From: Acidimicrobiia bacterium
GTDB taxonomy: Bacteria; Acidobacteriota; Vicinamibacteria; Vicinamibacterales; UBA2999
Assembly: GCA_016871275.1 (NCBI GenBank)
Contig: VFZG01000031.1
Coordinates: 1 to 45,262, forward strand
Length of the DNA stretch: 45,262 bases
Direction: 5' to 3'
Both the position numbers and the translations under genes were made by a program. Below the pieces are notes generated by a model. It had not been told where the DNA came from and did no database searches. It saw nothing but the letters and a program-made list of their open reading frames with translations. Shown here piece by piece: positions 17,168-25,449 of this stretch. How positions within the stretch are numbered: the first letter of the stretch is position 1; every line of letters begins with the position of its first letter.

Positions 17168-18704
17168 GCGATACCTCCTTCTTCTTGGCCTATTCGCCTG
17201 TTGGCCCATTGGCCCTGCGTACGGTCAGGCCCTTCCGAGCCTGAGTTCCCTCTCGGTGCGCTACAACTCGCAGAAGACGTCGGCGAAGCCGGACGGGGAG
17301 TTGAAAGCGCAGCTCGATGACGTGGACAAGGCGCTCGCGGATGCGCGGCGCAGCGGCAACGCCGCTGAACAGCGGCGGCAGATCGCCCGGGGCCTGGCGC
17401 TGCTCGACAAGCAGGCGTGGACGCCGCAGCTCGATTTCAGATCGTCGCTGGTTCTTCGCAGCGAACGCACCGTCGTCGATTCAACGGTGACCTATGCGCT
17501 TCGTCTTGAGCAGATCTATCGGCCGGCGATTGAGCTTACGCCGGCGCTTACCGCCAAGGTGACGATCCGCAAGCGCGTGCCCCTTGCTCGCCGCGGCGAA
17601 GCCGCCCCGCCGCCACCGCCTGCCCGCGACCTCGGGACGTTCGATGGCATCAGCCGCGACCTTCGCGAGTCACCGTACCCACTCGAGCTCGATCTGACCG
17701 GCGTCGAAGACGGCGCCATGGTGCTGCAGGCGGAAGTGTTCGACGGCGCCACGTCGCTCGGCGCCGCCACGCTCGGCGTGTTCGTCCAGAAGGGACTCGA
17801 TGCGCGATTGAAGGCGCTCGAGTCGGCCGCCGCAACCGTGACACCGGCCGTCAAGGACGACGTGCTGTTCCCGGGTGACTACATCAGGAACGTCAACCGC
17901 GGCCGCATTGAGCTGGCGGACTTCGCCGTTGCGACGGAGATCGCCAAGGCGGAGGCGATGGTCGCGGCCGCCAAGGGCGGCAAGGATCCTTTCAAGGGCA
18001 AGACCGGCGACTTCGAGCGGCACTACCTGCTGCAGGGCGCCAACGAGATCATGCCGTACCGCGTGTATGTGCCGAAGGCCTACGCCGCCGCGACGGCAAC
18101 GCCGCTGGTGATCGCGCTGCACGGCCTGGGCGGCAACGAAGACGGTTTCTTCGACAACTACGATCAGCTGCCGCCGAAACTCGCGGAGCGGCACGGTTTC
18201 CTGCTCGCATCGCCGCTCGGCTTCCGCCGGGACGGTTTCTACGGCTCGGGCATCATGGGCGCCCAGGATGCCGCGTCACGCCGCCGCAGTGAGTACAGCG
18301 AGAAAGACGTGCTCGAGGTGCTGCGGCTGATGAAGGCTGCCTACAACGTGGACGAGTCGCGCATCTACTTGATCGGACACTCGATGGGCGCCATCGGCAC
18401 ATGGGCGCTCGGCGCGAAGTACCCGAACACGTGGGCCGGGTTGGTCGCGTTTGCCGGCACCGGATCGCCATCGCTCGCCGACGCCATGAAAGGCATTCCG
18501 CAGTTCGTCGTCCACGGCGATGCCGATCCCACGGTGGCCGTGACGGGTTCGCGCACCATGGTCGGCGCGCTGAAGAAACTCAACGCGAACGTGACCTACG
18601 TGGAAGTTCCCGGCGGCGGTCACTCGGACGTCGTGGTGCCGAACCTGCCGAAGGCATTCGAGTTCCTGGCGGGACAGAGGAAGGCACCAGGAATGAGGAA
18701 TTAG
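17154..18704 (+). CDS. Secreted alpha/beta hydrolase (PHB-depolymerase/esterase-like)
   Basis: A 516-residue exported hydrolase. The signal peptide (about residues 1-25) is followed by a helical and beta-rich N-terminal region of ~280 residues with no recognised family. The catalytic domain begins near MPYRVYVPKAYA. The oxyanion motif is HGLGGNEDGF, the nucleophile is Ser410 in GHSMG, the acid is likely the first Asp of HGDADPTV, and the base is the His in GGGHSD. Such enzymes cleave esters or similar bonds in small or polymeric substrates. Coupled by overlap to two PQQ dehydrogenases, it could act on their oxidised products. The stop codon lies within a 7-bp tandem repeat. Confidence 0.88.
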   Translation: MHFSKRYLLLLGLFACWPIGPAYGQALPSLSSLSVRYNSQKTSAKPDGELKAQLDDVDKALADARRSGNAAEQRRQIARGLALLDKQAWTPQLDFRSSLVLRSERTVVDSTVTYALRLEQIYRPAIELTPALTAKVTIRKRVPLARRGEAAPPPPPARDLGTFDGISRDLRESPYPLELDLTGVEDGAMVLQAEVFDGATSLGAATLGVFVQKGLDARLKALESAAATVTPAVKDDVLFPGDYIRNVNRGRIELADFAVATEIAKAEAMVAAAKGGKDPFKGKTGDFERHYLLQGANEIMPYRVYVPKAYAAATATPLVIALHGLGGNEDGFFDNYDQLPPKLAERHGFLLASPLGFRRDGFYGSGIMGAQDAASRRRSEYSEKDVLEVLRLMKAAYNVDESRIYLIGHSMGAIGTWALGAKYPNTWAGLVAFAGTGSPSLADAMKGIPQFVVHGDADPTVAVTGSRTMVGALKKLNANVTYVEVPGGGHSDVVVPNLPKAFEFLAGQRKAPGMRN

Positions 18705-18716
18705 GAATCAGGAACG
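18689..18716 (+). repeat. 7-bp tandem repeat spanning a stop codon
   Basis: Four units AGGAATG, AGGAATT, AGGAATC, AGGAACG in a row. The hydrolase stop TAG (18702-18704) lies across units two and three, so the last codons of the hydrolase (MRN) are repeat-encoded. Confidence 0.75.
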
Positions 18717-18734
18717 AGCAAACACCTTCCCCTC

Positions 18735-19493
18735 TTGCAAGACCTCATCAAGCGACTGACGCCCGAGGCGCGCATCACGGTCCTGACCGGCGCGGGCGTG
18801 TCTGCCGCGAGCGGCGTTCCAACGTTCCGTGGCAACGACGGCCTCTGGAAAAACTTCCGCCCCGAGGCGCTGGCCACAGCCGACGCGTTTGGCCGCGACC
18901 CGAAACTGGTGTGGGAGTGGTATCACTGGCGGCGGTTCAGGATCTCGACGTGCGAGCCGAACGCGGCGCACCACGTGCTGGCGGAGTGGGGGCGCAGGTT
19001 CCCCAACTTCAAGCTGATCACGCAGAACGTCGATGGCCTTCACGAGAAAGCCGCTTCCGCGAAGGCTACGGTGGGCCAAGCGCCCGTGAACGATGTTATC
19101 CGCCTGCACGGGTCAATCTGGGAGGTGTCGTGCTGGGGAGGGTGCGCGAACTCGCCACGCCGATGGCGCGACGAGACGATTGAGTTCGCGGAGTTACCTC
19201 CCAAATGCCCGTACTGCGACGGGCTGATTCGTCCAAGCGTCGTGTGGTTCGGCGAGACGCTCGAGTCGAACGTCGTCGATCGGGCGATGCGCGCGGTGCA
19301 CTGCGACGTGTTCATGACGATTGGCACGTCGGCAGTGGTGTATCCCGCGGCGGCATTCGTGGAGCAGGCGCGGCGTCAGGGCGCGTTTACCGTGGAGATC
19401 AATCCCGAGGCGACCCCGGCATCCACCACGGTAGACCTGGTGTTGAAGGGGGGCGCTGAAACCGTGCTGCCCGACATCGCCGCCTGCCTATAA
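18735..19493 (+). CDS. cobB: NAD-dependent protein deacylase, Sir2 family (class III type)
   Basis: A 252-residue sirtuin. NAD-binding GAGVSAASG at residues 19-27, TFRG at 30-33, QNVDGLH, the catalytic His in RLHGS, a zinc site with two Cys pairs (CWGGC and CPYC), and GTSAVVYPAA. Residues Y63 and R66 within WYHWRR match the Tyr/Arg pair that in SIRT5-type sirtuins binds succinyl or malonyl groups, so desuccinylase activity is likely besides deacetylation. The likely start is TTG 18735, since the only upstream in-frame region after a stop at 18702 has no ATG or GTG. It may be cotranscribed with the upstream hydrolase but is functionally unrelated on its face. Confidence 0.9.
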   Translation: MQDLIKRLTPEARITVLTGAGVSAASGVPTFRGNDGLWKNFRPEALATADAFGRDPKLVWEWYHWRRFRISTCEPNAAHHVLAEWGRRFPNFKLITQNVDGLHEKAASAKATVGQAPVNDVIRLHGSIWEVSCWGGCANSPRRWRDETIEFAELPPKCPYCDGLIRPSVVWFGETLESNVVDRAMRAVHCDVFMTIGTSAVVYPAAAFVEQARRQGAFTVEINPEATPASTTVDLVLKGGAETVLPDIAACL

Positions 19494-19503
19494 TCAGGTT
19501 GTC

Positions 19504-19546
19504 GGGCCATCGGGCCATCAGGCAGTCGGGCTGTCAGGAATCAGGG
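19504..19546 (+). repeat. 8-bp tandem repeat leading into a Shine-Dalgarno sequence
   Basis: Units GGGCCATC, GGGCCATC, AGGCAGTC, GGGCTGTC followed by AGGAATCAGGG directly before ATG 19547. The architecture (four RGGCNNTC units, then AGGA, then the start) matches the junction at 1834-1875. Confidence 0.75.
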
Positions 19547-20740
19547 ATGAGGAACAGAACCACAATCGCGGGTGTTGCGGCCGCTGCCATCGGGCTGGGC
19601 AGCTATCTCATGCTTCGTCCGGAGATCGTCGAGACGCGGCACGTGCCGATCACGACCAAGATCGTCTTCAATCGTGAGATAGCCCAGATCTTCCAGAAGA
19701 AGTGCTTTCAGTGCCACACCGACGGCAATGTGTCGGTGCCGCTGACGACCTACAAGGAAGCGCGCCCCTGGGCCGTGGCGATCAAGGAGGAGATTCTCGA
19801 GCGGAAGATGCCACCCTGGGGCGCCGCGTCAGGGTACGGGCACTTCGCCAACGACATGAGCCTGACCGGCCGCGAGATCAGCCTGATCCTGTCGTGGGCC
19901 GACGGCGGCGCGCCGAGCGGTGTGCTGCTGGTCGATGAGGACAAGCAGCCTGTCTACGTGCCGTCGCTGACGGGATGGGAGCACGGCGAACCGGATGTCG
20001 TGTTGAAGGTGGCCGCCGACAAGAAGGTCGCGCCCGATGCGCCGTATCGCGTTGAGCGCTTCGATGTTGCGACCGGATTGAAATCCGCGAAGTGGTTGCG
20101 CTCGCTGCAACTGGACCCCGCCGACCGCCGCGGCATTCGCTACGCCGCCATCTACGAAGCGCGGAGCGGAAGATGGCTCGGCACCTGGACGCCGACCAGC
20201 AAAGTGAGCCCCATGCCGGCGGGTGCGGGCGTGCAGCTCGCTGCTGGAGCTCGGCTCAGCGTGGAAGTAGGCTACAAGGGAAACGTCGAAGCCGGCGAGG
20301 TGCCCGGCAGCGGTGACCTTGGCCTGTATTTCTACGAGAAGGCGCCTTCACAACCCGCGCAGTCGATCGAGATCGCCAGCGCCGCGGCCGTGAATGTCGC
20401 GCCGGCGAAGACCGGTGAGCGCGTCCGCGCCCAGACGACCATCAAGGCCGCGACCACCGTCGCGTCAATCTGGCCGCGGCCCGGCCAGGGCGCGCGATCC
20501 GTCGAAGTCACCGCCATCAGACCCGATGGCGTCGTCGATCCCATGCTGTGGGTGAACAACTACCGCGCGGACTGGCCGTCGGCGTACATCCTCAAGGAGC
20601 CGGTGTCGCTGCCCGCGGGAACGCGACTGGTGATGACGGCGTACTACGACAATGCCACCGACGCCGCGATTGCGGCCAGGCCGGCAGTCTCGATCACTGC
20701 TGTCCCGCCGTCTCGCCCGGCCGCAACACTCGAACGGTAA
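19547..20740 (+). CDS. Cytochrome c / copper type II monooxygenase-like protein
   Basis: A 397-residue membrane-anchored or secreted protein. After an N-terminal hydrophobic segment (residues 7-24) comes a heme c site C53-x-x-C56-H57 (KKCFQCH) with the distal MPPWGAASGYG region. This is the cytochrome-like module often annotated at the front of ascorbate-dependent-monooxygenase-like proteins. The rest is beta-rich with DPMLWVNNYRADWPSAYIL and a C-terminal MTAYYDNATDA, resembling the Cu2 monooxygenase C-terminal fold. Enzymatic activity is not assured. ATG 19547 is used because the upstream codons from 19499 are tandem repeat. Its last 47 bases overlap the convergent heavy-metal-binding gene. 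Confidence 0.8.
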   Translation: MRNRTTIAGVAAAAIGLGSYLMLRPEIVETRHVPITTKIVFNREIAQIFQKKCFQCHTDGNVSVPLTTYKEARPWAVAIKEEILERKMPPWGAASGYGHFANDMSLTGREISLILSWADGGAPSGVLLVDEDKQPVYVPSLTGWEHGEPDVVLKVAADKKVAPDAPYRVERFDVATGLKSAKWLRSLQLDPADRRGIRYAAIYEARSGRWLGTWTPTSKVSPMPAGAGVQLAAGARLSVEVGYKGNVEAGEVPGSGDLGLYFYEKAPSQPAQSIEIASAAAVNVAPAKTGERVRAQTTIKAATTVASIWPRPGQGARSVEVTAIRPDGVVDPMLWVNNYRADWPSAYILKEPVSLPAGTRLVMTAYYDNATDAAIAARPAVSITAVPPSRPAATLER

Positions 20741-21686
20741 ACGGCACCGTCGAGAGCACGTTGTTGCGCTGGAACTGCACCCAGACGCGGTAGTGGCCCG
20801 CCTTGGGGAAGAGCGCGTGGAAGGTCAGGTCCGGGCCGCCGCCTTCGGTGACGGCCGTGCCTTCCAGCATTTCCTCGGGATGTGCGTGCACGTGCTCGAC
20901 CATGTCTTCGCTGAGCATCATCGCGTGGCCGAAGGCACCGAGGTAGCGCTGCAGGTTGGTGACCGGCTGCCCGGTCTTCTCATCTTCGAAATGAATCGGC
21001 ACGTCGGCTTCTTCGCCGGCGATCAGCCGGCCGGGCTCGGCCTGCAGGGTCACCGTCACGCCGTTCACGGTTTTCACCATGCCATCCTGCTTCAGGTTCG
21101 GCTGGGAGGCCACGATGTCGCCGTCGAAGCCGGCGGTGACCAGCGGCGTCGCGATCATCTGCGGTCCGCCGCCAATCGGCATGAAGTCGCTGAACAGCAT
21201 GTACTGCCCGGCGGCCGGCACCACATGCTCGAGCGTGAATGAACCGTCCTTCTCGGGGACCGGGTGTTCGTGGAAGAACTGCTTCATGTCGCGGCTGATG
21301 ATGAAGAAATGGAACAGCCGATCGTGCACTTCGGCGAATTCCTTCACCTGTTCGCCGGTCAGCGGATGCTGCACGGTGATGCGGAACGTCGTTTTCTGTC
21401 CCGGCTTGACGGCGCGCGGCTCGGTGGTGACCTTGAGCGTGTAGTCGGCGGTCGCCATGGGATCGCCGGCGACCAGCGCCATGCCGCAGATGCTGCACGA
21501 GCCGGGCGCTGCCTTCACCTCGTTCGGATGCATCGGGCAGATGTATCCACTGGTGGTCGAGAGCATGTCCTTGAGCAGCGGACGCCCGGTGCCGGGCCTC
21601 ATTTCCTGGCTCGCCCTGAGCAGCGTCGAAGGGCCGGACACGCCAACCGTGAGGATTACCGCCAGCGACAGGCGCAGCACACGCAT
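20694..21686 (-). CDS. Secreted heavy-metal-binding-domain protein
   Basis: A 330-residue exported protein. Signal peptide MRVLRLSLAVILTVGVSG, then a heavy-metal-binding domain of the type found at the N-terminus of copper ATPases and CusB-like proteins (YICPMHP near residue 48, then GSCSICGM). Then two beta-sandwich-like segments with many His and Met residues (HDRLFHFFIISRDMKQFFHE; HAMMLSEDMVEHVHAHPEEM), which could bind copper. Family members are often near copper-handling or cytochrome proteins, consistent with the convergent cytochrome/Cu protein here. It lies 39 bases downstream of hisA on the same strand and may be read from the his transcript. Function inferred only. Confidence 0.8.
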   Translation of the reverse strand: MRVLRLSLAVILTVGVSGPSTLLRASQEMRPGTGRPLLKDMLSTTSGYICPMHPNEVKAAPGSCSICGMALVAGDPMATADYTLKVTTEPRAVKPGQKTTFRITVQHPLTGEQVKEFAEVHDRLFHFFIISRDMKQFFHEHPVPEKDGSFTLEHVVPAAGQYMLFSDFMPIGGGPQMIATPLVTAGFDGDIVASQPNLKQDGMVKTVNGVTVTLQAEPGRLIAGEEADVPIHFEDEKTGQPVTNLQRYLGAFGHAMMLSEDMVEHVHAHPEEMLEGTAVTEGGGPDLTFHALFPKAGHYRVWVQFQRNNVLSTVPFTVRVLRPGETAGQQ

Positions 21687-21725
21687 AGGTCCAGTTTAGC
21701 GCGGCCAGAACCGGGAATCACCCAA

Positions 21726-22424
21726 TCACCCAATTGACAGGTTTCCCGTGTAAATGGCCATCCCGACCACGGCGTCGATGCCCAGCTTGTCGAGGGCATC
21801 GATTTCCTCGCGCGTGGTGATGCCGCCGGCGGCGGTGAGCTTTCGCTCCGTCGCCTTCGCCACCGCCGTGATCGCCGCCATGTCGGTGCCCTGCATCAGT
21901 CCTTCCTTGTCCACGTGGGTGTAGAGGAATTCCTCGCAGTAGCCCTCGAGCAGCTGCACCGCTTGCACCGCTGTCAGCGGCAGCCTGGTCTTCCAGCCAT
22001 GGATGCAGACGCGCCCGGCCCGCGAATCAACCGCGGCGATCAGCCGATGCATGCCCACCGTCGAGGCCAGCGCGCGGGCGAAGTCGTGGTCGATCATCTG
22101 TGCCAGATCGCCCTCGGGGGAGCGGCGGAACAGCCCCGAACCGGCGATGACCGCCTGCGCGCCGGCGGCGATCAGCTCCTCGGCGCGGCGCACGCTCCGC
22201 ACGCCGCCGCCGACGCGGCAGGGCAGCTTCGAGGCGATCTGCTTGACGAGCTCGTCGTTGCTGCCGCGCGACATCGCGGCATCGAGATCGATCAGCTGCA
22301 CTTTCGGAAACGTCGCAAACCTGGCGATCCAGCCGTTGAGATCGTCAGTGGCAAGGGCGAGCTTCTCGCCCTGCACGAGTTGAACGACGCGGCCACCCTG
22401 AAGATCAATCGAAGGTATCAACAT
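21726..22424 (-). CDS. hisA: HisA, phosphoribosylformimino-AICAR-P isomerase
   Basis: Catalyses the Amadori rearrangement of ProFAR to PRFAR, the fourth enzyme step of histidine synthesis (EC 5.3.1.16). A 232-residue TIM barrel, slightly short for the family. Catalytic Asp8-equivalent in MLIPSIDLQGG, second catalytic Asp in AAVDSRAGRV, phosphate loops CRVGGGVRS and TAAGGITTREE. Two bases separate it from the hisF stop. The C-terminus (LSIG) and stop codon lie in an 8-bp repeat (ATTGGGTG on the coding strand). It is the last his gene of the operon; the order hisF before hisA is the reverse of the common arrangement. Confidence 0.95.
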   Translation of the reverse strand: MLIPSIDLQGGRVVQLVQGEKLALATDDLNGWIARFATFPKVQLIDLDAAMSRGSNDELVKQIASKLPCRVGGGVRSVRRAEELIAAGAQAVIAGSGLFRRSPEGDLAQMIDHDFARALASTVGMHRLIAAVDSRAGRVCIHGWKTRLPLTAVQAVQLLEGYCEEFLYTHVDKEGLMQGTDMAAITAVAKATERKLTAAGGITTREEIDALDKLGIDAVVGMAIYTGNLSIG

Positions 22425-22426
22425 GA

Positions 22427-23197
22427 CTAAAGACGCACCGGTATTTGGCGCTGAGCAAGAAACGTCTTCAGTTGGCCGACGCTGTGTTCCTGGAAGTGGA
22501 AGATCGAGGCTGCCAGGGCGGCATCGGCGCGACCGGCTTCGAATATTTCGGCAAAGTGTTCGAACGATCCGGCGCCGCCGGAAGCGATCACCGGGACGTC
22601 GACAGCGTCCGACACGGCCGACGTCATCTCGCAGTCGAAACCGGCTTTCGTCCCATCGCGATCGATCGACGTCACCAGGATCTCGCCGGCGCCCCGCGCC
22701 GTGGCCTCACGCGCCCACTCGACGGCATCGCGGCTGACCGCCGTCGTGCCGCTGCGCGCATACACTGCAAAGCTGATGGTGTCCGGCTTCAGCCGGACCG
22801 TCTTCGCATCAATCGCGACCATCACGGCCTGGCTGCCGTATCGCCTCGCGAGAGTCGTGATCAGGTCGGGGTTGCTCAACGCGGCGGTGTTCACACTCAC
22901 CTTGTCTGCACCCGCCTCAATCGCCGCCGCGGCATCGTCTTCGCTGCGAATGCCGCCGCCGACCGTCAGCGGCAGGAAGATCTCCTGCGCGACGGTGCGG
23001 ATGGTGTTGGCGCGCGCCTGCCGGCCTTCGAGCGTCGCGGTGACATCCAGGATGACAATCTCGTCGATGCCCTCCACGTTGTAGCGCCGTGCCAGCGCCG
23101 CCGGATCGCCGGCCTCACGCAGTTCCTCGAAGTTGACGCCCTTGACGACCTTGCCGTCACGGACGTCAAGGCAGGCGATGATGCGCTTAGACAGCAC
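22427..23197 (-). CDS. hisF: HisF, imidazole glycerol phosphate synthase cyclase subunit
   Basis: With HisH, makes imidazole glycerol phosphate and AICAR from PRFAR (EC 4.3.2.10). A 256-residue TIM barrel with catalytic D11 (ACLDVRDGK) and D130 (VAIDAK), VGGGIRS, GAGEILVTSIDRDGT and IASGGAG. Residues 133-140 (TVRLKPDT) are an extra loop right after D130 and are encoded by a perfect palindrome (GTCCGGCT-TC-AGCCGGAC, 22781-22798), which looks like an in-frame insertion of a dispersed repeat. Overlaps the hisH 3' end by 11 bases. Confidence 0.95.
   Translation of the reverse strand: MLSKRIIACLDVRDGKVVKGVNFEELREAGDPAALARRYNVEGIDEIVILDVTATLEGRQARANTIRTVAQEIFLPLTVGGGIRSEDDAAAAIEAGADKVSVNTAALSNPDLITTLARRYGSQAVMVAIDAKTVRLKPDTISFAVYARSGTTAVSRDAVEWAREATARGAGEILVTSIDRDGTKAGFDCEMTSAVSDAVDVPVIASGGAGSFEHFAEIFEAGRADAALAASIFHFQEHSVGQLKTFLAQRQIPVRL
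22781..22798. repeat. Perfect palindrome inside hisF (REP-like)
   Basis: Eight-base arms GTCCGGCT and AGCCGGAC around TC. A related copy (CCGGCT-GA-AGCCGG) lies at 37376-37389 between genes. In hisF it encodes an extra surface loop. Confidence 0.65.
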
Positions 23198-23807
23198 TGA
23201 ACCAGTTCCTCAGAATACGCAGTCCCGTGTCGCCGGATTTCTCGGGATGGAACTGGACCGCCGACACATGACCGCGCTCGACGGCAGCACTGAACGGCAC
23301 GCCGTACTCACACACGGCGGCGGTCTCGGCGGTCACCGGCGCTGCGAACGAGTGCGTGAAGTAGACCTGTGAGTCGTTGATCACGCCATGCATCAGCCGT
23401 GTCCGTCTCGGCATCGAGAGGGCGTTCCAGCCAACGTGCGGCACTTTGAGACGGCTTGCCGGCTCACGGCCTTGTGGGCCTGGGCAAGCCAGCTTGAAAC
23501 ACCGTCCGCTGAAAATGCGCAAGCCGCCGCAATCGGGAGCTTCCTCGCTGCCCTCGAACAGCCACTGCAGGCCGACGCAAATCCCGAGCAACGGTGTGCC
23601 GCTGTCGATCCTGGCCTTGATTGCCGTCCGCCACTCGGGCGTGATGGCTTTCGTAGAGTCGAAGTGGCCGACGCCGGGCACGACCACGCCCCGTGCCCGC
23701 GACAGTTCGGCCGGAATCGTCGGCGTCCATACGTCGGCGCCGATGGCCGACAAGGCCTTGCGCACCGACGTCAGGTTGCCGGCGCCGTAGTCGATCAGCG
23801 CAATCAC
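23187..23807 (-). CDS. hisH: HisH, imidazole glycerol phosphate synthase glutaminase subunit
   Basis: Class I glutamine amidotransferase that supplies ammonia to HisF. 206 residues from GTG 23807, which overlaps the hisB stop as GTGA; a longer frame from 23861 is rejected because the family starts at [10 protein letters not shown]. Oxyanion-region motif [10 protein letters not shown], nucleophile Cys in [10 protein letters not shown], catalytic His and Glu in VQFHPEKSG. Canonical length. Sits between hisB and hisF, both overlapping, so translation is coupled and subunits are made together. Confidence 0.95.
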   Translation of the reverse strand: MIALIDYGAGNLTSVRKALSAIGADVWTPTIPAELSRARGVVVPGVGHFDSTKAITPEWRTAIKARIDSGTPLLGICVGLQWLFEGSEEAPDCGGLRIFSGRCFKLACPGPQGREPASRLKVPHVGWNALSMPRRTRLMHGVINDSQVYFTHSFAAPVTAETAAVCEYGVPFSAAVERGHVSAVQFHPEKSGDTGLRILRNWFSAV

Positions 23808-24391
23808 AACAGGCCCTTGGTGCTCGGCAGCGTGCGGGCCAGACGCGTGTCTTTCGAGCACGCCATGCGCAGCGCGCGTGCGAACGCCTTGAAGCAGGCT
23901 TCGATCTTGTGGTGGTTCGACCGGCCGTAGATCACCTTGAGGTGCACGTTGGCGCGCGCCGCCATGGCGAAACCGTCGAAGAAGTCGTGCACCAGCTCGG
24001 ATTGCAGATCGCCGACCTTGTCAACCGTGACCTTGGTGTCGATGACGGCGTGCGGGCGGCCGCTGAGATCGATTGCCGCCACCGCCAGCGTCTCGTCCAT
24101 CGGCATGACGAAGTAACCGGCGCGATTGATGCCGCGCTTGTTGCCGATCGCGGCCGCGACCGCCTCGCCGAGCGCGATGCCGGTGTCTTCGACGGTGTGA
24201 TGCTGATCCACGTCCAGGTCGCCGGCGGCCTTTACCTTCAAGTCAAAGCCGCCGTGCCGCGCGACCAGGTCGAGCATGTGATCGAGAAAGCGGATGCCGG
24301 TCTGGTTCGCGAAACGCCCCTTGCCGTCGAGCGCCAGCGTCACCGTGAGCTGCGTTTCCGCAGTCCGACGATTGATTACAGCTTTGCGCAC
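23804..24391 (-). CDS. hisB: HisB, imidazoleglycerol-phosphate dehydratase
   Basis: Dehydrates IGP to imidazole acetol phosphate (EC 4.2.1.19). 195 residues, the single-function form without a phosphatase domain. Metal-binding motifs [41 protein letters not shown] and [19 protein letters not shown] are intact and the end PSTKGLL is typical. GTG 24391 is the natural start (VRKAVINR); it overlaps hisC by 16 bases, while the longer frame to 24457 runs through hisC. No histidinol-phosphatase gene is seen in this window. Confidence 0.94.
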   Translation of the reverse strand: MRKAVINRRTAETQLTVTLALDGKGRFANQTGIRFLDHMLDLVARHGGFDLKVKAAGDLDVDQHHTVEDTGIALGEAVAAAIGNKRGINRAGYFVMPMDETLAVAAIDLSGRPHAVIDTKVTVDKVGDLQSELVHDFFDGFAMAARANVHLKVIYGRSNHHKIEACFKAFARALRMACSKDTRLARTLPSTKGLL

Positions 24392-25449
24392 AACGCCTCC
24401 AGCGTGTCGCAGGCCTGGCGCGTGTGTTCGACCACGCCGGTTGTGAGCCGGAAGCATGTCGGCGTCGAGGGATCGTTCGTCCGGTCGCGGACGAACACGC
24501 CGTTGGCAATCATGCCGTCGGCAATGTCCTTCACGCGGCTGCCGCCGTCGATCAGCACGAAGTTTGCGGCGCTCTTCCAGTACTTCAAGCCGGCACGCTC
24601 GCAGGCGGCATACACCAGCTCTTTCGATTCCCTCGCCTGCGCGACGTACCAGGTCCGAAACGAGGGATCGGCAATGGCGGCCCGCAGCGCCGCGACCGCG
24701 ACAACGTTGAGGTTGAACAACGGCATGCAGCGCCGAATCGGCGCGAGAATCGCGGGCGAGGCCACCATCACGCCCACGCGGATGCCGGCCAGGCCGAAGG
24801 CCTTCGAGAACGTACGGCCGATCAGCACGTTTGGATAGGCGGAGGCCTGGTCGAGAAAATGTTCGCCCATGAAGTCGTGATACGCCTCGTCCACGAACAC
24901 CAGCGCGTGGCCGGCTTCGCGGGCAAGCTGGTGGATTGCGTTCTTCGGAATCGGCTGACCGCTCGGGTTGTTGGGATTGTTCACGTAGACGATGCGGGTA
25001 TTCGGCGTGATGGCGTTCAGCATGGCGTCGAGTGGGAAGGCATAGTTCTCTCCGGGCGGCACGGCCACCACGTGCGCGCCCAGCGAGTGGGCGCCGTGCA
25101 GGTACGGCTCGAAGGCCGGCTGTGCCACCAGGATCTCCGCGGCGCCGGTCGTCGTGGTCGCCGGCGCACCCAGTTCGACCAGCGCCTCGGGCGTGCGGCT
25201 GCCGAGATACGCGATCGACACCAGCAGGATGCCTTCATCCAGTCCGTTGGTCAGAACCAGGCGATCGGGATCGACGCCGAGAAACGCCGCAGTCTCCACG
25301 ACGGCGTGCGTGAAATCCGGATAGCTGGCCAGCGCGGGACCGTCGAAGGCGCGGACCGCTTCGACCACCTTCGGCGAACAGCCGCCGGTGTTCTCGTTGA
25401 GATGGAGCCTCAGGCCAGGGCCGAGATCGGGAACGCCTTGGATGATCAT
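24376..25449 (-). CDS. hisC: HisC, histidinol-phosphate aminotransferase
   Basis: PLP enzyme converting imidazole acetol phosphate to histidinol phosphate (EC 2.6.1.9). 357 residues. Substrate arm [14 protein letters not shown] at the N-terminus, [26 protein letters not shown] lysine in [15 protein letters not shown], and the C-terminal FRLTTG. It has an extra segment after [16 protein letters not shown] ([20 protein letters not shown]) that is longer than in many HisC proteins. ATG 25449 overlaps the hisD stop (ATGA). Confidence 0.94.
   Translation of the reverse strand: MIIQGVPDLGPGLRLHLNENTGGCSPKVVEAVRAFDGPALASYPDFTHAVVETAAFLGVDPDRLVLTNGLDEGILLVSIAYLGSRTPEALVELGAPATTTTGAAEILVAQPAFEPYLHGAHSLGAHVVAVPPGENYAFPLDAMLNAITPNTRIVYVNNPNNPSGQPIPKNAIHQLAREAGHALVFVDEAYHDFMGEHFLDQASAYPNVLIGRTFSKAFGLAGIRVGVMVASPAILAPIRRCMPLFNLNVVAVAALRAAIADPSFRTWYVAQARESKELVYAACERAGLKYWKSAANFVLIDGGSRVKDIADGMIANGVFVRDRTNDPSTPTCFRLTTGVVEHTRQACDTLEALCAKL

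Noticed and set aside
15329-17209. 626-codon open frame antisense to the second PQQ dehydrogenase
   Set aside because: Same reason; the sense frame has clear family motifs throughout.
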